From NCBI GenBank assembly GCA_025602915.1, contig JAHLJZ010000061.1:1-64000 (forward strand): 64,000 nucleotides of DNA, in the 5' to 3' direction. The notes under the pieces are model-generated. The model was given only the letters and a program-made list of their open reading frames with translations. It ran no database searches and was not told where the DNA came from. The translations under genes and the position numbers were made by a program. Shown one piece after another: positions 21,368 to 31,116 of the stretch (positions within the stretch are counted from its first letter, which is position 1; each line of letters begins with the position of its first letter). This DNA comes from Paraphysoderma sedebokerense. Taxonomy: Eukaryota; Blastocladiomycota; Physodermatomycetes; Physodermatales; Physodermataceae.

Positions 21368-23975
21368 ATGCTACAAGGCGAACAAGAAGCCTCCTTGCAG
21401 AGCTATTTCCAATCAGATCCCCTTCCCTTCTCGGTCTCGGACGACCCAATGCACAACAGTTCTCATGTATTCCAACCTCATTCCATTTCCCCAACTGTCG
21501 GACCTGAAGGTGAATTGATTCACCCTCAGAATGACGTGGTTACAGATATTATGAATCTGCGAACACTGCAGTTAGATCCCCAAACTAGATCAAACTTTGT
21601 GAACGCCTTAGCCAATTCAGCTGCTCTACGAAGTCGTCTGTCGAATCCTCCCTCACCCATATCACATTTATCAACTCGAAAACGACCCTCTTCCCACCCG
21701 CCTATATTGAATCAAGTGTACAATTCATTCTGTGGACATTGTAAGCAAAGGCTAGTGGAAATTCTCAAAAGTTTAATTTACAACAACGTCGAAGATAGAA
21801 AGATGATTTCCGAATTGTGTGTTCGGTGCTTAAGACTATTCTTTAATATTCCGAAAAAAGTCATATTGATGGAACAATATCTCGCTCAACAGTTAAAGCC
21901 ATTGGGGTATCTTCCGGAAGCGTATCTTTATGAGCTGTTGACTCCGCCGAAGCAAAGTCCGAAGCCTTTGAAAGATGTCTTTCTTGCCACCGATAACCCG
22001 ACACACTCGTCGTGGCCGGAATCAACCTCTGCATCATCTTTCTTTACAACACTGAGATTACCGGATAATGTTTTCGATGAAGTGGACAGATTGTTTGCTG
22101 TTCAGCCCAACAGTGTGAATCTCGAGCTAGCAGACAATGTACCTCTGGATATTTTCTCCGAGTTCACAAAAGTGGCAGCCCCGTCATCTCCGAGTTGTTT
22201 GCTGCATCAAATTGAGGAGAAGGAGAGAGCAGAAAAAGAGAGAATAGAATATGAGAAGAGAAGAAAGGAAGAGGAGGAAGAAAGCCGGAAGCGAATGTTA
22301 ACGAATAACATGTTCCGAATTGACAGTGGAGCCTGTCTAGAATTCAAGAATTCTGATTTCGTATTGCCCTCAAATGAAGGCATGCAGAGCTTTCATACAG
22401 ATATACCCCATCAGCCAGAGATTTTTAGCTCGCCAGCTAAAGCTCCCAGTGTCAATGAATTCGAGCATGAAGAAGACGCTCTGAATAATTTTGCCCAACC
22501 TCAACCGGTTAAACGAAAGCGCGGCCGCCCGCCATCAAAGAATAAGAAGCTAGACTCTTTACGCAGGAATTCTATGCCAGTAAAGTTACCTTCACAATGG
22601 GATGCGATCTCGTCCGAACTGGACGCCCAGTTATCCCCGACAAAGACAACAGCACAGACGAAACGGTATATTCATAACCTCTCCTTTGTACCCACTCTCA
22701 TTTCAACAACTTACTGTCTTCCATCAACAGTGCATCGACATTTGTTCCCAGAAAAAACTCTTGCAATCTTCCATTCATAATTCGTCCTGACGTGAAGTTA
22801 GCCGCCATCAACACAGCCGCTTCGGGAACTCCTTTACCGATTTCTGTACCGTCAGGAGAACCGATTCAACCATCTCCATCTTCCACCAGATTTTCAATTG
22901 AACCAACCATTTTTCAAACATTCACAAACGAAGGGATTGATTGGTGTCGATATTGTGGTACCACTGACGGCATAAACTGGCGGCCAGGTCCATGGGGAAA
23001 GAAAACTCTGTGCAAGTAAGTTCAGCTCATTACATGATCCCGATTGATTTGAGATTTTTGTTGACGGCTTTTTTTGTATATATTTTAGCAAACATGGATG
23101 CAGTTACAAGGGTTACGGGTTCGCAACGAGAGAATCTAAATTGAACTTGACAGCCTTCGTGGATGAGTCTCTGGAAGAGAGAATACGGCCAGTTCTTCAA
23201 TACTGTATGTTAACTCTCCATCGTTCCGAAGACAACTCAGACTTTACCATTCGTTGACTTTTATTCTTTTTAGACTGTTTTGCATGCCAAACGCAAGAGT
23301 GTGTACCGGGTAATGTTCTTGTGATGTGCGATGGTTGTCCCAAAACTTTTCATCAGAATTGTAAACAGGGTGGGATACCCGATGAAATTGGTGAGATATT
23401 TTTATTACCTGTGTCTGATCTTAGAGTTCAGCGACTCACAATGGCAATTCGTAATGTACGATAGCACATTCACATTGCAAGTATTATTGTTCCCCTGCAT
23501 GTAAAAATACTGAACAGACAAAGAAAATTGGTATGCACAATTCACTTTACTCATCGTCTTGACTGTCTCGGGAAGCGTCTGACTGACTGGTCGTTGGCGG
23601 GATTTTTCGGTTGTAGTCGTTGAAAACCCAAAAGTACGAAACCCACTGATGCAACCCTCCAGAGGTCGTAGACCAAAGGAGCAGCTATACCCAGTGGTTA
23701 TGGTACCAACAAGCAATAACTCTCTCGATACCGATGGAGATACTGTCATGGGGGAAGTAAGAGGTACATTTTCACGAAAACTGTTTTTTCTTCGTTTTTC
23801 ATTCAGTATGAGAATGAATTAACTTACAATACACTTCTTTTCCGGGGGTCTACAACCTACAGCATCCAGACGTCAACACACAGTTTCATATAAATTCAAA
23901 GACGAAGATGATGATATTTCTCTCTCAAGTTTATCCGAGTCACCCGAAACCCCCGAATCAGGGTTCACTTCGTGA
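21368..23975 (+). CDS. AT-hook, GATA-like and PHD finger nuclear protein
   Basis: A likely chromatin or transcription regulator. Seven exons (21368-22665, 22731-23015, 23089-23204, 23274-23390, 23465-23530, 23617-23763, 23863-23975) join in frame to about 713 residues. In order: a helical N-terminal domain with two Cys pairs (FCGHCKQRLVEIL and ELCVRCLRLFF); a charged E/K/R coiled segment near 22225-22300; an AT-hook-like KRKRGRPPSK near residue 382; a GATA-like finger near 504 (CRYCG...NWRPGPWGKKTLCNKHGC, its second pair C-X3-C instead of the usual C-X2-C, interrupted by an intron after the first C of LCN); then a PHD-like finger (CFACQTQECVPGN, VMCDGCPKTFHQNC, HCKYYCSPAC). The tail is acidic/serine-rich with a second RGRRPK basic patch. 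Function beyond chromatin binding is inference. Confidence 0.8.
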
Positions 23976-25242
23976 CAACTCCGTCTCTTGAACTTGTAAA
24001 CCAAGGTACCAACTATTTAGAGCCTATATAGAGTCGAGTTTTGGGATGTTGGGATTATCTATAATTAGAATATACGAAATTAATTTACCACGTCTATTGT
24101 TTTTGTGAAAATCGATTTTTAATGTAATTTCTGTATATACCTTCCTTTTATATCGATTTTTTTTTTGGCAAGTTCTCTTTATTTAACTTTTTTTTTATTC
24201 AATTTCAATTGTTCAAGTCACTATGATACATATCAACCATATTTATTACATATTTTTCAATTACATTTTTATTTCTATTGACCGCATTGATACACATTTT
24301 TATAATCTTACATTTATTTTTTGATTCATCACATGACTCATCAATTTTTATGACTTTTCATCGAGTTTGTGGTTTTCCTCGGTGGATTTTGGTTTGGTGG
24401 GGTACAGTAATTCCTGAGACGATGTTGTAGAAGGATGTATTGGGGTTTTAGTTGTCAAATGTATCCAGGAAGCGTTGACGTGGACGTGGGTGAAGAGTTT
24501 GTGGAGGTTGCATGGATGTTGCATGGTTGTATATAGAGTGAGGAAGAAAAATAGAAGGTTATAGAGTTTCTGCGTTATCTTTATATTATCCAATCTGGTC
24601 TGGACAGAGTCGTCAGACTGACATTTAGATTTTCCCGATACGTGGTTGTTCATATTGACTTGATTGAAGTTACGAGTCGTGTGGTTCTGTCACACAGTGT
24701 GATCATGATCAGGGTTGAGAATTTGGGAGTGGTGCGAGGATATTGAGGATGTTAAAGATGTTAACGATTTTTGTATAAAAATTATGTTTATTAATATACA
24801 ATAAAATGATGTCACTTTGTGAATCAATCTCTTTTTTCTTTTACATTTTTAGTATTCCAAACCAATCGTCGTTTTCTTGAGGGGACCATTAAGTTGTGTA
24901 TACTACATTACTCTTTTTATGATTTTTTTTTCGATATTTTACTTTTGGGTTGTTGTTATTGTGTTTTATAAAGAAGAGGAGTTTGGAGTAGAGTTTGATT
25001 TAAAAATAAAATAATACCTGTACCGTCGTCGGTAGCGTTGTATGTTGTATGTTGTATTCAGCGATTTTTCGGGGGTTTTAGTAAAATAGTTATAAAAAAT
25101 AAAATTAGGTGTGAATCTGTGATTGATTTTTTTTTTATCGAATAAAAAATTTGAAATATGAAAATGATGCGAGGAGACATTTATCAATTTGGAGGATAAG
25201 AGAGTTGGAGAGTTGTAGGATTTGGAGAAAGAATGTAACTTT
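23976..25242. other. AT-rich convergent intergenic region
   Basis: About 1.27 kb between the 3' ends of the GATA-PHD gene (+) and the bHLH gene (-). Very AT-rich with T-tracts; two minus-strand open frames of about 100-120 codons are low complexity and partly overlap the bHLH last exon in another frame. I see no gene. Confidence 0.5.
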
Positions 25243-26531
25243 TCATTTTCGTCGTTTGTTGTTATTGAATACGGTTCTTCTGTAGGTTCTAATTTTTGTG
25301 GTGGAGGTTTTGGAGGGGTCTTCTTCATCTGACGAAGACTGTGGGATTAGCCAAAGTTGGAGGCGAAGTACGCGGTAATGGGTGGTGTGTTAGAAGAGAG
25401 AGGAAAGAAGAAAATGTCAGTGATGTTCTTGATGGAGGCTTTTTTGGGCAAGATAACAGGAAGAAATAGATGAAGGTGGATAGCATACGTATTCTTCAGG
25501 AGCACCTTCGGGTCTGATTATGAGGGCAGAAATGAGTTTTAGTCATTAGAGATTTGACCAGGGTTCAGAGGGTTGAAACGAAAGGAATGAGATACGTACA
25601 ATTCTCCTGCCATTATCTTGAGGTTCCGCACTCGTTCTTTGACACTGTCTTTCTCGTCAAGAAGTGTTTTGATATATTCCACGGCTGCAAATTGAAGGAT
25701 CCCGGGGGCGGAGATTGTTAGTGGTACATTCTAATGGGCTGGTAGTGAATTTTGATTCAGAGGATGACAAAGGTACGTACATTTTTGAAGAATGACGGCC
25801 TCGCTTCTTTGTAGCTGACTCAGATTTGGCACCAGTTCAACCAACATGTCGAATCCAGCCCTGATGTTTTGCCTTCGTTTCTGTTCAGATAGAATGTGAT
25901 TTTTCTTTTTCTCCTGCTCCGATAGTAACTCTCGTCCTTTGGCCTTCTTTTTGCCCTTCTTGCCTGTATCTTTTTCATCCGAAATTGAAATGTCGTCGGG
26001 GGAAGACGGTGAGTTGGATTGTGCCTGTCCGGTCTTTCGAGATTTGCGATTACGTTGTGCGGAAGAAACGGTGTCTTGAGTCGAATCGGCGTTCTGGTTT
26101 AGGGAAGGATCCGATGACACAAGCGAGGATTGGACAGATTCGGAGGATTTTCTCTTTTTGTTTTGGGGAATTGAAGTGGGTCCCTGATTCTGCATAGACA
26201 TTTGCTGAAGCGGCAGGGACGCCGACGATGCGTAGGCCAGTTGGCTTGGATTTGCTTGCTGTGGTAACTGTCCGGGCATGCCGTAGGGCGAGAGTTGGAC
26301 AGGCATGGATTGAACGGCCTGCTGCGAAGAGAACGCATCTTTGAAGTAAGAATTCCAAATTCGAGTGTTAGAGAGTACTTTGTCAAAGGACAAGAGGGCC
26401 ATTGAACGAATGAGGAGAGGGGGCCAAAACGTACTGTCACCAGCAGCGAACTGCATCAGGAAATCCGACATTGCTCTCTGTTCCGACTCTGACAAGAGGG
26501 GTTGGGGGACTTGGGGTTCTTGCCAGCTCAT
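25243..26531 (-). CDS. Ino4-like bHLH transcription factor
   Basis: Five exons (26435-26531, 25781-26338, 25600-25684, 25489-25513, 25243-25338) join in frame to about 286 residues. The start is the ATG at 26531; the open frame further upstream has no ATG. A Q/S/P-rich N-terminal half with nuclear-localisation-like KKRK and KKGKKKAK leads to the bHLH: KKNHILSEQKRRQNIRAGFD (basic region and helix 1), loop ELVPNLSQLQRSEAVIL, and helix 2 QKSVEYIKTLLDEKDSVKER, which is restored only after splicing. The H-E-R type basic region predicts binding to CACGTG E-boxes. The sequence around SEQ.RR.NI..GFD resembles fungal Ino4-class factors, which act as dimers; the regulon here is unknown. Two perfect CACGTG sites lie in its own upstream region. 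Confidence 0.85.
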
Positions 26532-26718
26532 TTGGTGATTCAGATGAGATAACTGCAGGGCGGTATGAGACAAGAGATAGAGAGAGGATAGTGATGAATG
26601 TGTTGGGTAGAGAGTGAATGTTCTCTTTCAGATGTCCATCCTTCAACGCATCCTTTGCCAGTGTTCACTTTTCAACATTCAACCCCCCCACGGGCGTGGA
26701 GAGTGGGGCCGCGCTGCA

Positions 26719-26728
26719 GTCACGTGAC
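26719..26728. promoter_or_regulatory. GTCACGTGAC palindromic E-box
   Basis: Perfect ten-base palindrome around CACGTG, inside the GC-rich island about 190 bases upstream of the bHLH start codon. Fits the predicted specificity of that factor or of Cbf1-type factors. Confidence 0.5.
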
Positions 26729-26762
26729 GCAGCCCAGGGCGTGGGGGCTGGGGTGGGCAGGC

Positions 26763-26768
26763 CACGTG
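26763..26768. promoter_or_regulatory. CACGTG E-box
   Basis: Second E-box core, 44 bases from the first (about four helical turns), in the same GC-rich island. Confidence 0.45.
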
Positions 26769-26938
26769 GGTCGGGCGGGCAGAGAGCGGCAGGGGAATCG
26801 TAAGGGACACGAACAGCTGCATATGTATCCAGTGGATACAGTGTAAGAAGAAGAAAGAACTTGTAGAACAGTCTAGCACAGCACTCAGAGATCACAGCAT
26901 AGATAGACACTGTGTAATCCATCCACTAGGTTAGCTTC

Positions 26939-26992
26939 AGTATCCACTCCACTCCAGTATCCACTCTAAGTATCCACTCTAGTATCCACTAC
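26939..26992. repeat. Minisatellite, AGTATCCACTC units
   Basis: Four copies of AGTATCCACTC or a one-base variant, spaced about 12-17 bases, within the bHLH/SVP26 intergenic region. Probably neutral; it could vary between strains. Confidence 0.75.
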
Positions 26993-27272
26993 TCTCTGCA
27001 CATTCATTCAGCTTCCCACTCTGCAAAGTCCACGGGCGCAATTTCCCCCCTTTTTTAATTCCATCCATTTTAATTTCCTTCGCCCCTTCCACCTGCTCCT
27101 CCCTACCCATCACTGCGGATCTCATCCTATCTATTAAATCACCCCTTCTCTCCTCTCGCACCACTCCCACACCAACACCATCAACTCCCACACACACACT
27201 CCCTCATCTGGGCATTGGACCCATTGATCCCTGATTCGGTTACCTCAGATTTACAAGTCCCATAACAACAAA

Positions 27273-28674
27273 ATGTTTTTGCAATTATTAACATACATCG
27301 GTGCCGCTGCTGGATTCTGCTTTATCACTCTTTCTCTGGGTATGTAGCCGATTGTCCATGACTCTACTCGAAATGGATGCGCCCTCCAAATTGCCATAAA
27401 AAAACGGTCATGGCGTTCCTATGGATGTGAATTAGGAGTTTTTTCCTGTTTGATGTTCGATTTATTCCAGTTGATGGAGAAAACATGATCAGGCTGTTTT
27501 ATTCATATGATGTCGGATTGATTCGTATCATTGGATTTGGAGATAAGAGTAGACTAAACCCAAATTCAGAATCAAAAGTATTAACTTGGGTTTTTCTTGC
27601 TGCCATCGACGGCATCAACATTTTACATTAGCCTGCGGATTATACTACCTGGCCGAACTTGTGGAAGAGTACTCAGTTTACACCCGCAAAGTCATACGGA
27701 ATATGACAATTGTAAGTTTTGTCTGTCTCTTTTTGTGGTTGCGCCTTCATCATCATTTCCTTCCGCGACATGGTATCGTTCACTCTGGAATTCTAACAAA
27801 CTGCATTAAAAACTTTGTAGGCTGTCATCGCATTCCATGTGTTTCTTTTATTTGATTCATTCCCATTCTGGAATATCCTATTTTCAATCATCTGCCATTT
27901 AGTTTACAGTGTTCATTTGGCTACATTCCCCGTCATCGAAGTAAAAAGTCTAGGCTTTCTCGCTAGTGGTGGTATGTATTTAATCTCTATCAAACGCAAC
28001 CTTAACCCCGAAATCGGCCAATCACACCTGTCCACTCTTTCCCCAGTCCTCTTAATCACGAACCACATCCTCTGGTTCCGATATTTCTCCTCAATGGCCT
28101 ACACCAAACAATACACATTCCCACAGATAGCATCCTTCTTTGGATTATGCGTCTGGTTGGTCCCGTTTAGTTATTTCATAAGTCTAAGCGCCAATGAAAT
28201 GGTATTGCCAAGTAACAATAGCACTTGGGGTACGTATTTTACTTTCTTTTTGGGGTCACAAGTATTTTCACTGATGTCGCTGTTTCAACGGCTTCCCTCT
28301 TTCCTTCCTTTTGTGTACATTCCCTTTGTATCCTACAAAAACCAGATTCTTCGAGCCAACCCTCCCAAATGAAACGAAACGGTCTCCTCAAAAAGTTTTT
28401 GGACTTCATGTTAAACAAAAACACTTTTTTCTCATCTTCATCCTCCTCCTCATCGACTTCTATTCCAACATCAACATTCGAATCCAAAAAATCAGATATT
28501 CCAACCCCAGGATTCATCAACGCAAACCCAAAACCTTACATGGGAACCGCTACCACTTCGATACCCCCCCTGGCGGCTGGAATCCGTCCTTCCATTGGAA
28601 CCAATGTCAATTCAGAAGGTAGAGGATGGTACCAAAATCAAATGAACGCTGTGAATTCCAGAAAGGCATTTTAA
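27273..28674 (+). CDS. svp26: SVP26/TEX261-family ER-Golgi cargo receptor
   Basis: Svp26 (TEX261 in animals) is a multi-pass protein of early Golgi/COPII vesicles that packages membrane enzymes. Five exons (27273-27339, 27632-27711, 27821-27971, 28047-28229, 28346-28674) give about 269 residues. The family pattern is clear: FLQLLTYIGAAAGFCFITLS, LACGLYYLAELVEEYSV, TRKVIRNM, a hydrophobic helix around FHVFLLLFDSFPFWNILF, EVKSLGFLASGVLLITNHIL, WFRYFSSM and FPQIASFFGLCVWLVPFSYF. Four membrane segments are expected. The cytosolic tail is unusually long for the family: after SNNSTW it adds about 100 residues with a polyserine run and a basic KRNGLLKKF segment. Shares a divergent promoter with the bHLH gene. 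Confidence 0.9.
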
Positions 28675-29148
28675 GTAGTAGTGATACATGTGGAGGTATG
28701 TATTATACGAGGATGGAATGTGTGTCGGGCAGACGACACAACGCAATAAGTTGAATTGCGGGTAGAGAATGTTAAAAGAGGGTTTTATAAGAATTTTATA
28801 ATTGATGAATGCTGAAATGTATATATTATGTGTTATATGAAGGTTACAGAAGTGACGGTGCAAATGATATAATACTATTCATATCTGAAATAATCAATGC
28901 AGAGAATGACCAGTTTTACTGTATCATCACCTCATCCCCATTCATGAACAACGAAAATTACTCTTTTTATTCACTCAGTTATTCATATACATGGTTCTGA
29001 CAAGAGAAAGGCGATCACTCGGTTAAACCGGATGAATGGGCACAGGGACAACTTAATTAGGCTGGACTCTGAAAATCGCTACGACTCTCATTGGCGCGCT
29101 CGTGGACGTATTGGACGGACAAATAAAAAATATAAGTAAAACGTTATA
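28675..29148. other. Convergent intergenic region
   Basis: AT-rich, between SVP26 (+) and the partial gene at 29149 (-). No feature seen. Confidence 0.5.
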
Positions 29149-29597
29149 TCAAAGAGCATGCGGAGCCCTCGACAAAACCAAACCATCCAAATGAACAATC
29201 ACATCTGCATCTAAGCTATTTCCTATGAGTCCAATACCACCTTGTGAATCGGTAGTCAAATAAGTCACCCCATAAGAACCAGAAGTCTGGATAAAAGCCA
29301 CAAATTTTTCCCAACTACTTGACCTGAATTCCCGGGGCAATATAAACATTTGTCCGTCGACATTGTTACCAGCGATTGCTTTTATGCTGCAAACAGTCCC
29401 ACGCAAGAAAACTTGATGTCCAAGTCGCATATACGATGGGTAAAACCCATAGTCACAGTACCGCCACCCATTCGAATTCAACACCACGCGATGCCATTCA
29501 CCATCACCTATAAGTTATAAACAAGAGTTAATAATTGTGAATTGATGTCCCAATGATTGTTCAATGAGATGGTACCTTGTCGGATGGTGTAGTTTTC
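29149..29597 (-). CDS. Partial gene: beta-sandwich, tip-domain-like protein
   Basis: Only the 3' end can be modelled: a 22-base exon (29576-29597, reading ENYTIRQ) spliced through a 68-base GTACCA...TATAG intron to a terminal exon (29149-29507). The peptide has a regular beta-strand rhythm: GDGEWHRVVLNSNGWRYCDY, MRLGHQVFLRGTV, FILPREFRSSSWEKFVAFIQ, GSYGVTYLTTDSQGGIGLIG, VIVHLDGLVL. The NGWRY...G.V.LRG...LP..FR layout resembles domains capping collagen-like or fibre proteins; the fold is inference. Immediately upstream, 29600-29680 reads SDTVTVNGNIAVG in another phase, so the 5' exons are unresolved or decayed. The secreted gene at 42641 looks similar in style. Confidence 0.45.
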
Positions 29598-31116
29598 CTA
29601 CGGCGATGTTTCCGTTAACGGTTACAGTATCCGAGTTGCTGGCTTCAATTGATACACATTTCGACTTTTGAATCTTAAATTAGTACTGTTTAGTATCGTG
29701 TACATCTTAACCATGAAAATGAAAATTAGGAGACATACATTCGCCAACAGGGATAAGGATATATATAGAAATAAGATTAGTGACACTGTCGACTTCAGTT
29801 TAGTGTTCGTAAACGATCAGAAGGGAAAAGTTTGTACAGTACGACGTGACGGGAGGTCGAGCAGTTGATATAGATATTGCTGCCGATTTATAAGTTTTTT
29901 GTCTGTTCAATCAAGGGTGGAGGAGTGATGAGGCATTAAGAGGCTGCGCGGGATTTGAATGTTTTTGAATATTTTTGACTGATAAAGGAATTCGGGTTAG
30001 AGAGTTGGAAGCGCGCTGAAACCATTGACATTTTGTCGAGATTCCATTTCGCCGGTTTCGTGTCCCTCTACTATCCCTGTGTGTCCCCTATGTCCTTAAA
30101 CATTACATGAGAAGTATGTAATATCACCAAGAACGTATCCTCAAAAACTGATGCCCGTTACTTTGAACAAAATTATTTATTATCTGTGTTTAGTTGAAAT
30201 TATTGTAGTTATGGGGATTTCATATAGTCTCTCGCTCTTGTCTCTTTTAAAAATCATATGGGAGACCAACGGGAAGAAATCCTGTAGAAGCCAGATGTAA
30301 TCAGATCATTTTTTCTTACCCAATTACTAGAGTAATTAGTATCTGATTCATGTCTTGGCAGTTTTGAGGGCAGAAATTTCGATGGCAAATTAGTCTCATA
30401 AACCACCTCCACCCCAGCGCAGTGATGTAGATAGGGATATGTAGATCCAATGGTGTAGAGACAACAAAAAAAGAGACAAAATCCTGAAAAAATGTGTCGT
30501 TTACCGACCAATTTCTCCTCTTAATTTTAACAGCGAACGCACAGTCCTAGGAAACGCCATTTCCCAATTCCTTAGGAGTGGAGGCCTCGCTGGCGATGAT
30601 ACATGCAACCATTCAATAAAAATAGAGCAAGGTTTATATTGCTTAACCCTCAGAAAAAGTAAGGCTTGTTTCTCCTCACAAAAGGCTCAGAACAGGTCTG
30701 TGATATGCTTAAACCTTTTTATCGTCATAGGGTATTAATGATTTCAAGACTTCTCCATGAAGTTAACCAACATTCAGAAAAACATTTTTGGAGGTCACAA
30801 GCATGAGATCCATAAGATCGTACAGCAAGGAAGAAAAAAAAAAACTAGCAAGTGTGAGAAAGATGCATTGGATGAAGTAAAAATGAAATTTGTGATGGTC
30901 AAAAAAAGTTGTCAGAAGAAGGTTTATATACCCTCCAGTCGTTGCCCGTAGTTACCCAGCACGTGCCACCCTTTCCACAGCAGAGTCATATTAGTGTATT
31001 CAAGTGATATCATACAAGTTGCAATTTTCTTCCACCCGTCCTATCTCGTCATAACTGTGATATTTCTCACAGTTTCGTCCCTGAAGTTACATTCGATATA
31101 CCCGGACGATCATACT
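29598..31116. other. Intergenic region upstream of RPC2
   Basis: About 1.5 kb without a supportable gene. It presumably contains the unresolved 5' end of the partial minus-strand gene and the RPC2 promoter. A minus-strand open frame at 30254-30511 has a signal-peptide-like start but no ATG. A CACGTG core lies at 30960-30965. Confidence 0.45.
30960..30965. promoter_or_regulatory. CACGTG E-box upstream of RPC2
   Basis: Core in the context AGCACGTGCC, about 150 bases before the RPC2 start codon. Confidence 0.35.

Larger units (their letters stand above)
26532..27272. promoter_or_regulatory. Divergent promoter, bHLH gene / SVP26
   Basis: Shared upstream region of the bHLH gene (-) and the SVP26 gene (+). 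It contains a GC-rich island (about 26685-26800) unlike its AT-rich surroundings, two CACGTG sites, a minisatellite at 26939-26992, and a pyrimidine-rich stretch (about 27030-27240) leading into the SVP26 start. Autoregulation by the bHLH factor is a reasonable inference. Confidence 0.5.

Noticed and set aside
24348-25328. Minus-strand genes in AT-rich DNA
   Set aside because: Open frames of 100-120 codons are low complexity; part of one overlaps the bHLH last exon in another frame.
30254-30511. Minus-strand secreted protein
   Set aside because: The frame has a signal-like hydrophobic start but no ATG, no supporting exons and no recognisable domain.
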